DNA of 53,017 nucleotides from Oligoflexia bacterium (lineage in GTDB: Bacteria; Bdellovibrionota; Bdellovibrionia; JABDDW01), in assembly GCA_016715815.1 (NCBI GenBank), contig JADJXN010000008.1, forward strand, positions 1-53,017, read 5' to 3'. A model generated the notes under the pieces. It was not told the origin of the DNA, did no database searches, and saw nothing but the letters and a program-made list of their open reading frames with translations. Each line of letters starts with the position of its first letter. Position 1 is the stretch's first letter. The translations under genes were made by a program, and so were the position numbers. Below are positions 8,853 to 17,180 of the stretch, in pieces.

Positions 8853-9250
8853 AGAAGGGGTGTTGCAAGGGTTGGGATGGGGATTTTTTTAAGTGTTTTT
8901 TTATCGCAAAAAACTTGCAACATTTCTACCTGGGCACATAACACATCTGAGTTGTAAAATTCAAAAAAAGTAGTAAAACTACTCTCAGTAGTAGCTTTAA
9001 TAAAAATTTTTACCTTTATATTTTGACCAGCTTTCATGGGACTTAAGTAGTCAGCAGTTGTTTTTTTAATAGGAGCTATCCACTCAGGGTTATTAAACCA
9101 TTTGTCCCAGTTGCCAACGGCTTGGGTGAGCCACTTTTCATATTCACTGTGGGCCATTGAGAAAATATGACCAAAAAAAACAATTCCGGCCGGGTCAGCC
9201 ATGTGAAAGGGTACTGTCATTTGGCTTTCAAATACTGATTTCATCTTCAT
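8840..9250 (-). CDS. Hotdog-fold acyl-CoA thioesterase, probable DHNA-CoA hydrolase
   Basis: 4-hydroxybenzoyl-CoA-thioesterase-type protein of 136 residues. The active-site segment MADPAGIVFFGHIFSMAHSE (Asp in the DPAGIVFF turn) is near residues 17-36. Members of this family hydrolyse 1,4-dihydroxy-2-naphthoyl-CoA in menaquinone and phylloquinone makers. Its place beside a complete men operon, which otherwise lacks this step, makes that the likely role; substrate identity is inferred. It overlaps aroC by 23 bases. The final Arg-Ser-Arg and TAG are encoded by the palindromic repeat, so the native C-terminus was probably altered by its insertion. Confidence 0.75.
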   Translation of the reverse strand: MKMKSVFESQMTVPFHMADPAGIVFFGHIFSMAHSEYEKWLTQAVGNWDKWFNNPEWIAPIKKTTADYLSPMKAGQNIKVKIFIKATTESSFTTFFEFYNSDVLCAQVEMLQVFCDKKTLKKIPIPTLATPLLRSR

Positions 9251-10232
9251 AAACTCTTTTTAAATTATCAATTTTATCTGTGGCTGCCCATAAAAGATGA
9301 TCTGCAATAACAAGTTTGCACATGGCTTCAACCACAGGTAAGGCGCGTAAAACAATACATGGGTCGTGGCGCCCTTTTTTGGCCACATCTAAAATACTAG
9401 ATGTTGGTTTAAAATGAACTTTTAGCTCCACATCTTCGCCTGTAGTAATTCCTCCGCGGGTGCCGCCATATTGCATTTTTTCGGTGTGCAACTCAACCCC
9501 TGTAAGTGTTGAGCTTTTAAAGCCCTCGCCAATTTCAATAGCACTTGTTGCGCCAATGCTCATGCAGGCTTTTGCAAAATCTGATTTTATTTTACTAAAT
9601 ACTGGTTGCCCAAGGCCGGCGGGAAGGCCTTTAATTTTAATTGCGGCAACTCCGCCGTAGCTTTGACCCTCTTGTTTTGCTTTTAATAAAAGCGTGTCTA
9701 ATTCTTTTTTTTGATCAACCGTCATAGAAAAACCAAAATCCATAGGGCCAATTTTTTCTGCATAACAATAAACTTCAAACTGAGGCAAAATTTCACGAAT
9801 AAGCATGTGGGCAACAGCACCGCCTATAACACGGCTTATGGTCTCACGTCCCGAAGACCTTCCGCCTCCTCGATAATCTGTGTGCTCAAATTTCTTCTTC
9901 CATACATCATCGGCATGCCCTGCTCTGGGTGAATCTTTAATTTTTTCATAATCTTCAGATCTGGCATCAGTATTTTTAACAATAATTGCTATTGGAGTGC
10001 CGAGAGTTTTATTTTCAAAGACACCACTTAAAATTTCTGCTGAGTCTACCTCTTTTCTTTCTGAGGTTAAAGCGGAGACTCCAGGTTTTCGTCTTTCAAG
10101 CTCTCGTAATAATAAATCAGGATCAAACTTTATTCCCGCTGGACAGCCTTGAATAATAACGCCCATTGCTGGGCCGTGGCTTTCACCAAAAGTAGTAATT
10201 CTAAAAATATTTCCAAAACTATTTGCACTCAT
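9228..10232 (-). CDS. aroC: Chorismate synthase AroC
   Basis: Last step of chorismate synthesis, using reduced FMN to convert EPSP. It has 334 residues, at the short end of the family. The three signatures are present: FGESHGPAMGVIIQGCPAG at the N-terminus, YRGGGRSSGRETISRVIGGAVA, and RHDPCIVLRALPVVEAM near the C-terminus, with GGITTGEDVEL before it. Its ATG overlaps the end of the upstream fusion gene (ATGAG), placing it in the aroB-aroA-aroKDE-aroC-thioesterase operon. Confidence 0.95.
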   Translation of the reverse strand: MSANSFGNIFRITTFGESHGPAMGVIIQGCPAGIKFDPDLLLRELERRKPGVSALTSERKEVDSAEILSGVFENKTLGTPIAIIVKNTDARSEDYEKIKDSPRAGHADDVWKKKFEHTDYRGGGRSSGRETISRVIGGAVAHMLIREILPQFEVYCYAEKIGPMDFGFSMTVDQKKELDTLLLKAKQEGQSYGGVAAIKIKGLPAGLGQPVFSKIKSDFAKACMSIGATSAIEIGEGFKSSTLTGVELHTEKMQYGGTRGGITTGEDVELKVHFKPTSSILDVAKKGRHDPCIVLRALPVVEAMCKLVIADHLLWAATDKIDNLKRVYEDEISI

Positions 10233-11976
10233 TTTGTGTCCAAAAGTTAAGTTGCTTTTTGGCCTGCAGTTTAAACATCTCCAAGCCAGAAATATATTCT
10301 GATTTAGTGTTTAGCGCATATTCCCTTCCAAGGGAAGAGTCGGAATAGTTTAAATCAAATACAATTCGTGGCTGCCAACTTTTCTCTGGCATGAGTGGTT
10401 TATTTGCATTTGATGCTGCCCAAATAACAATTTCAGGTGAAAAGTTTTTAATATCCCCCTCTAAATTCCGAGGCTTAGCACTACTTGCAGAATAACAAAT
10501 AGCCTGAGGAAGTATGCTTAAAATGCTACTTAAAACTCCTCCGCCGCCCCATACGGCAATAGATTTTACATTTTTAAATTTTATTAATATTTCATTAAGT
10601 GACTCATAATCAGTATTATGAGCCATTATTTTTTGATTATTTATTAATAGTGTGTTTGCAGATCTAAGCTTTTCACATAAAGGTGTTTTAAAAGTACTAT
10701 AATTAAAAGCTAATTCTTTAAGTGGTGATGTAACTGCAGCCCCTTTTAGTCCAAGTAGGGTAAGTGCATTTATCCCTTGCTGAAAATTTTCTTTTTTAAG
10801 TTTGATTGGTAAAAACTTATTTAAATTTTTATGAAAATAAGGGGAGTAACTATGCTCAATGGGATCTCCCAAAACTGCATAAAAACCTGAGCCGTTATTT
10901 TGGGTATTAAGCCATTGCAATAAAGTGGGCTGCTCAGAGCTTGAGCCACAATCTTCTCTTATGAAATTAATTTCAGCTGTATTATAAATTAAAAGCCTAT
11001 ACCACAAGCCAAAATCACCGCGCGGTAGAAATACTCTGCTTTTGGTGTCTTTTAAAAACCAATCATGGCATTTAAGTAGGTCTGAAAAATTATTTATGTT
11101 TATGCTAAGTTTTATTTTTTCTTTTCTTGCGGAAAGTATATTTAGCGTTTCATCAAGGGGCTTGGTAAGGCTATGTAAAGAAACATAATCTACTTTAAAG
11201 GGGGGGGCGCCTAACTCCAGAGGCCAATCAGTAAGCATACCATTGGGATAATTAAAAGTTTTGAAGAATTCTGTATGCGTATTAGTTCTATAACTTAATA
11301 GTATTTTGTGCTCCGGTATTATTTTTAGGGCCTCATCAATTTGCGTCTTAGTTAATAAATCTGTGCGTACTTCAAAATACTTAAAATTCCAGCTCAGGCG
11401 TTTATTAATCCATTGGTGAAAATTTCTAAAATGCTCAGGTAGTAATGTAATAGAAGCATTTTGAACATTAATCTTGTTTTGAAAAAAATTTTCCTCAGTT
11501 CCATTTGGTTCATTTGAGCCCTCGGGTAAAACAAGACACTCGGTATAAAAGTTAGAATAGGTGTTTTCTCTTTGATTAAAAAGATCTAAATAATCTTTTA
11601 ATGGACTGGAATTTTTATTTAACAGTGGGCGATCAAAAAAAATTCTTCCAAATTTATCACTGACTCGCTTAACCCATAAAATATTTTTCTCTTTTAAATT
11701 TTTAAGGCTCTCAAGTTTAAAACCAGCGCCAAGAGCTATAAATACAGGTTTTGAAGTGTCTATACTTTTTAAAACGTCTTCTAGAGTTTTAATTTCAAGG
11801 TTTCTGAAATACTCTTGGCCAAATGAAGTAAAAATATTTTCAATTGTAGAATTTTGTAAATCTTTAATTTTTTGATCTAAATCAATGCAATAGGCCTCAG
11901 GAATATAATATTGAATTCTTTTTAAAAGAGAGGTCTTGCCTACCCCTCTATGGCCTATTAAAAAATTAACAGACAT
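10219..11976 (-). CDS. Fused shikimate kinase / type I dehydroquinate dehydratase-like / shikimate dehydrogenase
   Basis: A 585-residue three-domain protein. Residues 1 to about 160 are shikimate kinase (P-loop GHRGVGKTSL; IDLDQKI; FIALGAGF for the GGG motif). Residues about 190-345 resemble type I dehydroquinate dehydratase: FEVRTDLL, LLSYRTNT and a possible Schiff-base Lys in DTKSRVFLPRG, but the catalytic His position (usual SYHDF) reads NINNF. Residues about 353-585 are shikimate dehydrogenase: VLGDPIEHSYSPYFHK, AAVTSPLKE, SANTLLI..NTD, VWGGGGV and GLEMFKLQAKKQLNFW. It overlaps aroA and aroC. Whether the middle domain still works is unclear; it is compact and divergent. Confidence 0.85.
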   Translation of the reverse strand: MSVNFLIGHRGVGKTSLLKRIQYYIPEAYCIDLDQKIKDLQNSTIENIFTSFGQEYFRNLEIKTLEDVLKSIDTSKPVFIALGAGFKLESLKNLKEKNILWVKRVSDKFGRIFFDRPLLNKNSSPLKDYLDLFNQRENTYSNFYTECLVLPEGSNEPNGTEENFFQNKINVQNASITLLPEHFRNFHQWINKRLSWNFKYFEVRTDLLTKTQIDEALKIIPEHKILLSYRTNTHTEFFKTFNYPNGMLTDWPLELGAPPFKVDYVSLHSLTKPLDETLNILSARKEKIKLSININNFSDLLKCHDWFLKDTKSRVFLPRGDFGLWYRLLIYNTAEINFIREDCGSSSEQPTLLQWLNTQNNGSGFYAVLGDPIEHSYSPYFHKNLNKFLPIKLKKENFQQGINALTLLGLKGAAVTSPLKELAFNYSTFKTPLCEKLRSANTLLINNQKIMAHNTDYESLNEILIKFKNVKSIAVWGGGGVLSSILSILPQAICYSASSAKPRNLEGDIKNFSPEIVIWAASNANKPLMPEKSWQPRIVFDLNYSDSSLGREYALNTKSEYISGLEMFKLQAKKQLNFWTQNECK

Positions 11977-13141
11977 AACTTAAAAGCTCCGGCGCAGTTT
12001 TATTTATGGCATTTGAATTTAAAATTGAAATATCAATACCGGCAAATTTTAAAACCTGTGCGGCCATAACCATACGATGGTCATGATCGGCATTAAATGT
12101 GAATGAATTATGTGTTTGGTTAAGTAGGTTTTTATTGCCACTAATAATAAAGTTTGTGCCGTCAAATTGAGTCTGACAATTTATTAAGGATAAAAGCTCT
12201 TTAGTCTTTTCAATTCTGTTTGATTCTTTTAATGCTACGTGCTTCACATTTTTTAAAACTGAAACCCCATCGGTAAAAGCACAAAGCGTTGATAGTACGG
12301 GGAATAAATCCGGGGTGTTTAGAAGATCAAGATTTATAGTATTAAGATGTTTTGTTTTTTTAACTAACAACATTTGGTTTAAAAAATTAATTTCAACCCC
12401 CATGTCTTTTAAAATTTGAGTAAAAATAAAATCTGGTTGATGAGAATGCGTGGGAAAATTTTTAATCTCTGCATACCCTCCAACCACAGCCCATGCTGCC
12501 ACTGTAAAAGCGGTACTCATATCTGGTTCTATTTGAAAATGCGTGGCTTGTGGGGTTTGATTTTTTTTAATATGAATTTTATTTTGTTCTTTCTCAAACT
12601 CAAGACCTGATTTTTTTAAAAAATTTAATGTTATATTTAAATACTCAGTCGATGAAAGCTTGCTATAATCCCATGTGATGTCATTTTTTAATTGCCAAGA
12701 GTTAAGTGTCAGAGCTGAAAGATATTGGCTAGATAAAGAGCTTTCAATATAAACGTGCGTTGCATTTTTGTTCCACCCTTGGGATTTCATTTTTAACTCT
12801 TTGCCTGACTGTTTTAAATCACAACCCAGTGTCCCTAAGGTTTCCCAAAGGGCTTGGTGCGGGCGCTCAAAAAGCCTATTCGAGCCGCTTAAAATAAATT
12901 CTCCCTCAAGGCGTGAAAGCCTTGTGGAAAAAAGTCTGAGCATTAAGGCGGAGTCGCCACAAAAAAAAGAATTTGCTTGGTTATAAAAAGCTTTCACAGC
13001 TTTAACCATATTATTTACATCTTCTCCGCTAGAGTTAAGATCAAAGCTAATATCTTTATTCCAAGTTTTTAAACAAAGGGCACGAATTAGTTCTGATTTC
13101 GAAGGTGCTATTAGGCCTGAGAAATTAAACTCTAAACCCAT
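11966..13141 (-). CDS. aroA: EPSP synthase AroA
   Basis: Transfers enolpyruvyl from PEP to shikimate 3-phosphate. It shows the PEP/S3P-binding blocks APSKSELIRALCL, CGDSALMLRLFS, RPHQALWETLGTLGCDLK, SSLSSQYLSAL, EPDMSTAFTVAAW (catalytic Asp), VALKESNRIEKT (usual KESDR) and HDHRMVMAAQVL. I start it at the ATG at 13141, preceded by GGGAG. This gives 391 residues and overlaps the end of aroB by ten bases. A longer reading frame extends upstream but is not family-like. Confidence 0.92.
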   Translation of the reverse strand: MGLEFNFSGLIAPSKSELIRALCLKTWNKDISFDLNSSGEDVNNMVKAVKAFYNQANSFFCGDSALMLRLFSTRLSRLEGEFILSGSNRLFERPHQALWETLGTLGCDLKQSGKELKMKSQGWNKNATHVYIESSLSSQYLSALTLNSWQLKNDITWDYSKLSSTEYLNITLNFLKKSGLEFEKEQNKIHIKKNQTPQATHFQIEPDMSTAFTVAAWAVVGGYAEIKNFPTHSHQPDFIFTQILKDMGVEINFLNQMLLVKKTKHLNTINLDLLNTPDLFPVLSTLCAFTDGVSVLKNVKHVALKESNRIEKTKELLSLINCQTQFDGTNFIISGNKNLLNQTHNSFTFNADHDHRMVMAAQVLKFAGIDISILNSNAINKTAPELLSYVC

Positions 13142-14142
13142 TTTAGCTCCCTTAAGGTGTCTTCTATATGAGTAAAGCCAATATTTTGCACAACGCAATT
13201 CCCAGGTTCTTTAACTAAAACAAAGTTGAGTGCGTTTGCATTAGTATTTTTTTTATCAAATTTTAAAGTTTTCTTAAGTTGCCTCAAATTTAATTGCGGC
13301 TGAGAGGAGAAGTTTTTTAAGAAATGCTTGTTTAATATGCTTTCAACTGCTTTTTTAGATTTCTTATTAATAAAATTTAATTTTTTACTTAACTCTAAAG
13401 CGAATACAAGCCCCCAGCCTACGGCTATGCCATGGGGTAAGTTATTTTCAAGCTCAATGGCATGCCCTAAACTATGCCCAAGATTTAATTTAATTCTTGT
13501 TTGGTTTTTTTCAAAAAGGTCATTCTTAAAATACTTTGTTTTTGCCTTTATAAGACTTGGTAACAGCTCCCACAAATTAATTTTTGCTTGAGAGTGAATT
13601 ATTTTAAAAATCGCTTTATCTAAAAGAGCCATTTTTAAAACTTCTCCCATAACAGCTTCTTCGTGCTTGCGTGGCTGCTTTGTTAAAATATTTTTAACTA
13701 AATAAATTTGTGAGGGCAAATACACTGTGCCAATTTGGTTTTTAGACTCTAAAAGGTTAATGGCATTTTTCCCGCCGTGGGCAGAATCTATGGCGCTTAA
13801 CCAAGTGGTGGGTATCTGAATAAAATTAACTCCACGTTTGTAAACAGAGGCAACAAATCCCGCAAGATCACCAATGCTTCCACCGCCAAGACAAATTATG
13901 GAAATATTTTTTTTAGGATAAGCACCAACAAGTTTATGTACTTTAATAATGGTATCTTTAAAACCATCTAAGCTTTTAGTGCCTTCACCGCCAGTAAGAG
14001 CTATTTTGAATTGAAATTGATTGATAAAGGATAAAGTACTTTGAAGTTTTTGTAACTTTTCATCAAAAAGTATAACACAGCTTTCAGAAAAGTTTTTTCT
14101 CTTAGGCAATGTTTCACAAAGGTAAATCTTAGAGCTATGCAC
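13132..14142 (-). CDS. aroB: 3-dehydroquinate synthase AroB
   Basis: Cyclises DAHP to 3-dehydroquinate with NAD and a divalent metal. It has 336 residues. Blocks seen: ALTGGEGTKSLDG, ICLGGGSIGDLAGFVASVYKRGVNF, IPTTWLSAIDSAHGGKNAIN, the metal-binding Glu in KHEEAVMGEVLKMALL, and both metal His in NLGHSLGHAIE and LPHGIAVGWG. It begins with a GTG at 14142 that has no Shine-Dalgarno but lies seven bases after a good -10, so its message may be leaderless. First gene of the minus-strand aro operon. Confidence 0.93.
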   Translation of the reverse strand: MHSSKIYLCETLPKRKNFSESCVILFDEKLQKLQSTLSFINQFQFKIALTGGEGTKSLDGFKDTIIKVHKLVGAYPKKNISIICLGGGSIGDLAGFVASVYKRGVNFIQIPTTWLSAIDSAHGGKNAINLLESKNQIGTVYLPSQIYLVKNILTKQPRKHEEAVMGEVLKMALLDKAIFKIIHSQAKINLWELLPSLIKAKTKYFKNDLFEKNQTRIKLNLGHSLGHAIELENNLPHGIAVGWGLVFALELSKKLNFINKKSKKAVESILNKHFLKNFSSQPQLNLRQLKKTLKFDKKNTNANALNFVLVKEPGNCVVQNIGFTHIEDTLRELKWV

Positions 14143-14149
14143 GCTAAAA

Positions 14150-14177
14150 GTTATACCAAATTTTCTTGCTCTGTCTA
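14150..14177 (-). promoter_or_regulatory. Promoter of the aroB-aroA-aroKDE-aroC operon
   Basis: Minus strand: -35 TAGACA (complement of 14172-14177), 16-base spacer, -10 TATAAC (complement of 14150-14155). Each box matches the sigma70 consensus at five of six positions. Transcription would start at or within a base or two of the GTG start codon of aroB. Confidence 0.6.
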
Positions 14178-14204
14178 GCCAGATAGGCCTAATATCTCCA
14201 AGTT

Positions 14205-14507
14205 ATGAAAGAAAATGCGCAGCTTAAAGCACATATATTTGTTTGCACAAACTTTAAAGAAACGGGTGATTCTTGTGGGGCAAAAGGGGCTAGTCAGTTA
14301 AGAGATCAGCTTAAAGCAAATTGTGCTCAAGAGTTGGTAGAATTTAAGGGGCAATTTAGGGTGAATGCCTCTGGTTGTTTGGGCCATTGTGAAAAGGGAA
14401 TAAATGCGGTTTTATACCCAAACGCCAAGTGGTTTTTTGGGTTAAAACCAGATGATGTTGAGCTTTTAAAAAGTGAACTGCAGGCCGTGCTAAAAAAGCA
14501 AAAATGA
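14205..14507 (+). CDS. Thioredoxin-like [2Fe-2S] ferredoxin
   Basis: Hundred-residue small electron carrier of the thioredoxin-like 2Fe-2S type. The four probable cluster ligands are Cys in HIFVCTN, DSCGAKG, NASGCLGHC (two), giving C-x(10)-C ... C-x(3)-C. The stretch GINAVLYPNAKWFFGLKPDDVELL is typical of the family. It is divergent from aroB and overlaps the xthA start by four bases, so they are co-transcribed. Its partner enzyme cannot be told from context. Confidence 0.85.
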   Translation: MKENAQLKAHIFVCTNFKETGDSCGAKGASQLRDQLKANCAQELVEFKGQFRVNASGCLGHCEKGINAVLYPNAKWFFGLKPDDVELLKSELQAVLKKQK

Positions 14508-15280
14508 AAAAAGTTGAAATCACCTCATGGAATGTTAACGGCATAAGAGCCGCAGCCAAAAATGGTTTATTAAAATGGCTTTCTTATGAGCAGCCAGATA
14601 TATTTTGTGCTCAAGAAGTAAAGGCTGAGGTTGGGGATTTGGAAAAAGTAATTCTAGAGCCTTTTAATAAATATAAATCTTATTTTCATTCGGCTCAAAA
14701 AAGGGGCTACAGCGGGGTTGCTGTTTATACAAAGGCCGAGCCCCTTGATGTTAAGATGGGGATTGGAATTAAAGATATTGATAATGAAGGAAGGGTTTTA
14801 ACGCTCAAGTACCCTAAATTTAGTTTAATTAATACTTACTTTCCCAATTCCCAACGTGAACACACCCGCCTGGGTTATAAATTAGATTTTTGCCAAGCCA
14901 TTAAAGAGTATTGTGATTCTTTAGTGAGACAAAAACAAAACATAGTTATATGCGGGGATTTTAATATAGCTCATCAGGAAATAGATTTAGCAAACCCAAA
15001 GACAAACATGAATAATGCTGGTTTTTTACCACAAGAAAGAGCTTGGATGAGCCAGTTTTTGGGTAAAGGCTATGTTGACACATTTAGGCATTTTGAAAAA
15101 ACTGGAGGGCATTATACATGGTGGAGTTACCGCCCCGGCGTAAGAGAGAAAAACATTGGGTGGCGGATAGATTACCATGTTGTGAATAAGGGTTTTATGG
15201 GTAATGTGGAAAAAAGCTTCATTCAGCCGGAGGTTTTTGGTAGCGATCATTGCCCTGTGACAATAGTTTTAAAAATTTAA
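14504..15280 (+). CDS. xthA: Exodeoxyribonuclease III (AP endonuclease) XthA
   Basis: Base-excision repair nuclease acting at abasic sites and 3' ends. The 258-residue ExoIII/EEP-fold protein has all catalytic blocks: ITSWNVNGIRAA (Asn), IFCAQEVKAE (metal Glu), NTYFPNSQREHTRLGYK (Tyr), ICGDFNIAHQEIDLANP (Asp, Asn) and the terminal GSDHCPV (Asp-His). Full length, translationally coupled to the 2Fe-2S protein. Confidence 0.95.
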   Translation: MKKVEITSWNVNGIRAAAKNGLLKWLSYEQPDIFCAQEVKAEVGDLEKVILEPFNKYKSYFHSAQKRGYSGVAVYTKAEPLDVKMGIGIKDIDNEGRVLTLKYPKFSLINTYFPNSQREHTRLGYKLDFCQAIKEYCDSLVRQKQNIVICGDFNIAHQEIDLANPKTNMNNAGFLPQERAWMSQFLGKGYVDTFRHFEKTGGHYTWWSYRPGVREKNIGWRIDYHVVNKGFMGNVEKSFIQPEVFGSDHCPVTIVLKI

Positions 15281-15340
15281 TGCTTGCCTCTACTAAAAAT
15301 ACTTCGCAAAATAAATACACATTATATTTAAGGAGATTCT

Positions 15341-16066
15341 ATGAAATTGGCTCTCACCGTTTTGCTGGCACTTTTATTAACTCAAACCACATTTGCTCAA
15401 AGTAGCAAAGAAAATTGGTCCATTGGTCTGTTGGGCGGTATTACAGCAGCTACTCAATCAGATATGAATTTATTAATTACAAGAGCCAATGCTAGAGTGG
15501 GCGGAATTTCAACGGGGCAAATTGGTAATGCTTGGGAATTTGGTGCTTACCTACAAAAAAGATATGCCTCAAGCATTATCGCCCTTCAATTAAGACCTAC
15601 TTATTTTACAGCTTCTACTACGGGAACTGGCACGGGCGGAACATTTGCCTATTCAACAACGGGTTATACAATCTCACCACTTTTAAAACTGTACATTCTT
15701 GAGAGCTCTAGCATTAAGCTTTACTTAATTGGTGGAGTTATTTGGGGAAAACTTATGGGTAAAATTCAAGAGGGCTCAGCCCAAGTAGAGTTTGATGGTA
15801 GTAACTCGGGCTTTCAAGGTGGTTTAGGAGCTCTTTTTTGTTTTGGATCAAAAGGCACACACTGCTTTTTTGCAGAAGGTAATTACCGCTATCTGGTTAT
15901 TGAAAGAAATACGGCCTCTTCTGTAAGCGGAAGCTTTACATCAACCGGAGCAAACCGCAGCTTGTCTCAAGCTATAGCTGGAGCAGAGGTTGAGCTAGAC
16001 GCGCGCGATTTAGGTACTACCATGGCCGGTGTTCAAGGCTTTGCAGGTTACCAACTAAACTTTTAG
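15341..16066 (+). CDS. Exported, probably outer-membrane beta-barrel protein
   Basis: It has 241 residues with a signal peptide (MKLALTVLLALLLTQTTFA, cleavage before QSS) and AAGGAG before the ATG. The mature part alternates short hydrophobic and Gly/Ser/Thr-rich stretches (for example GNAWEFGAYLQKRY, FAEGNYRYLVIE, FAGYQLNF) and ends with an aromatic residue (Phe) preceded by Asn, a common mark of BAM-assembled barrels. I do not recognise a specific family. Confidence 0.7.
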   Translation: MKLALTVLLALLLTQTTFAQSSKENWSIGLLGGITAATQSDMNLLITRANARVGGISTGQIGNAWEFGAYLQKRYASSIIALQLRPTYFTASTTGTGTGGTFAYSTTGYTISPLLKLYILESSSIKLYLIGGVIWGKLMGKIQEGSAQVEFDGSNSGFQGGLGALFCFGSKGTHCFFAEGNYRYLVIERNTASSVSGSFTSTGANRSLSQAIAGAEVELDARDLGTTMAGVQGFAGYQLNF

Positions 16067-17049
16067 TAAAACCTGCCCAAGCCAGGTATAACCCCAATAG
16101 ACCCAGGTGGGAAAAAATATTTAACAGGCTCAGTGTATGTTTTTTCTATGTCGCTCCATAAATAAAGCCCGGGCCGATCATAGTGGTCTACACAATAATT
16201 AATATAGGCACCTGTGATAGGCATTTCAGAAGAACCCATTGCAGTATTATGCAGCACTTTATCTGGCAAAAATGTAAGGGCATTAGAATATGTGGCAATA
16301 CTCACTGACTCTTGAGCTTTAATGGTAAAGTTCACAAAGGCTCTGTAATCGCCGTCTTTAAAATCATAATTTCCGCTAAGTTTAATAATATTTGCTTGAA
16401 AAGTTTTTAAAGCACCATACTGCATAGAGGCATCAAGCCGGTTATTAACAGAATTTCTAATGGCCGTAAAACCCACACAATTACTTTCTGCAACGTATTT
16501 AACTCCAACAGGGTATGTGAAAGGGTTTTTAATGCTAATAATATCTAGAGGCAAAAGCTTTGCTGAGTGATCAAGCGCTCCTCTAAGAGCTGAGTTTTTA
16601 CTAACCTCTAAAACTTGTGGTTTATCAAAATTAAATTTAATTTTTATTTCTTTTTTTGCTGTTGAGCCATTTTCATTTTCAAGTTTAACAACAAGTTTGC
16701 ACTCAGCCTTTGAGGGAAGATTTTGTATTTGCTCAAATTCTGAATCGGAAATTTTAAAAGAAAAAATTCGAGGATCATTATTATTATAAGCCTTTCCTTT
16801 AAACTCGTATTGACTGCAAAAAATGGAGCGCTCAGTGCGAATGATATTTTGTTTTTTATTAATAAAAATTTCTAATGTAGGGCCGTCATCCTTTTCCCCT
16901 CTTTTTAAAAAGACTTCCAGGGGTTCTATACTTGAAATTTTAACCTCTTGTGAGCCAAAACTAAATTGTGGACTTTCATCAAGTGTGGTTTTCACCTCTT
17001 TTGAGCAGGCTAAAAATAAAAGCGTTAAAAATAATAAAATAATTTTCAT
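16063..17049 (-). CDS. Lipoprotein of unknown function
   Basis: It has 328 residues. The start MKIILLFLTLLFLACSKE is a lipoprotein signal peptide with lipobox LFLAC (lipidated Cys at about residue 15). TAAGGAGAC precedes the ATG. The mature protein contains four further cysteines likely to form disulphides and beta-rich segments reminiscent of immunoglobulin-like folds, but no recognised domain. It converges with the upstream barrel-protein gene, overlapping its stop by four bases. Confidence 0.7.
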   Translation of the reverse strand: MKIILLFLTLLFLACSKEVKTTLDESPQFSFGSQEVKISSIEPLEVFLKRGEKDDGPTLEIFINKKQNIIRTERSIFCSQYEFKGKAYNNNDPRIFSFKISDSEFEQIQNLPSKAECKLVVKLENENGSTAKKEIKIKFNFDKPQVLEVSKNSALRGALDHSAKLLPLDIISIKNPFTYPVGVKYVAESNCVGFTAIRNSVNNRLDASMQYGALKTFQANIIKLSGNYDFKDGDYRAFVNFTIKAQESVSIATYSNALTFLPDKVLHNTAMGSSEMPITGAYINYCVDHYDRPGLYLWSDIEKTYTEPVKYFFPPGSIGVIPGLGRFY

Positions 17050-17071
17050 ATAAAGTCTCCTTATCTCACCC

Positions 17072-17133
17072 GAGCCCTCTGGGCTCTAGGCTTTTCTGTG
17101 TCTAGCCCGCGGCTCTAGCCGCTAGGCTTTTCT
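17072..17133 (-). repeat. Two tandem hairpin units sharing a 12-mer
   Basis: On the plus strand the 12-mer CTAGGCTTTTCT occurs at 17086-17097 and again exactly 36 bases on at 17122-17133. Each is preceded by a strong hairpin: GAGCCC-tct-GGGCTC at 17072-17086 and GCGGC-tcta-GCCGC at 17109-17122. The GC-rich block is unlike its AT-rich surroundings. It lies between two minus-strand genes and, read plus, each hairpin is followed by a CTTTTCT run like a weak terminator. Confidence 0.6.
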
Positions 17134-17180
17134 TGGCTTATGCAAAGCTTGAACAAGGCTTTAATGTAAATAAAAGTGTA

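Noticed and set aside
9460..9932. Open frames opposite aroC
   Set aside because: They lie on the complement of highly conserved chorismate synthase motifs, have no ribosome sites and no protein-like composition.
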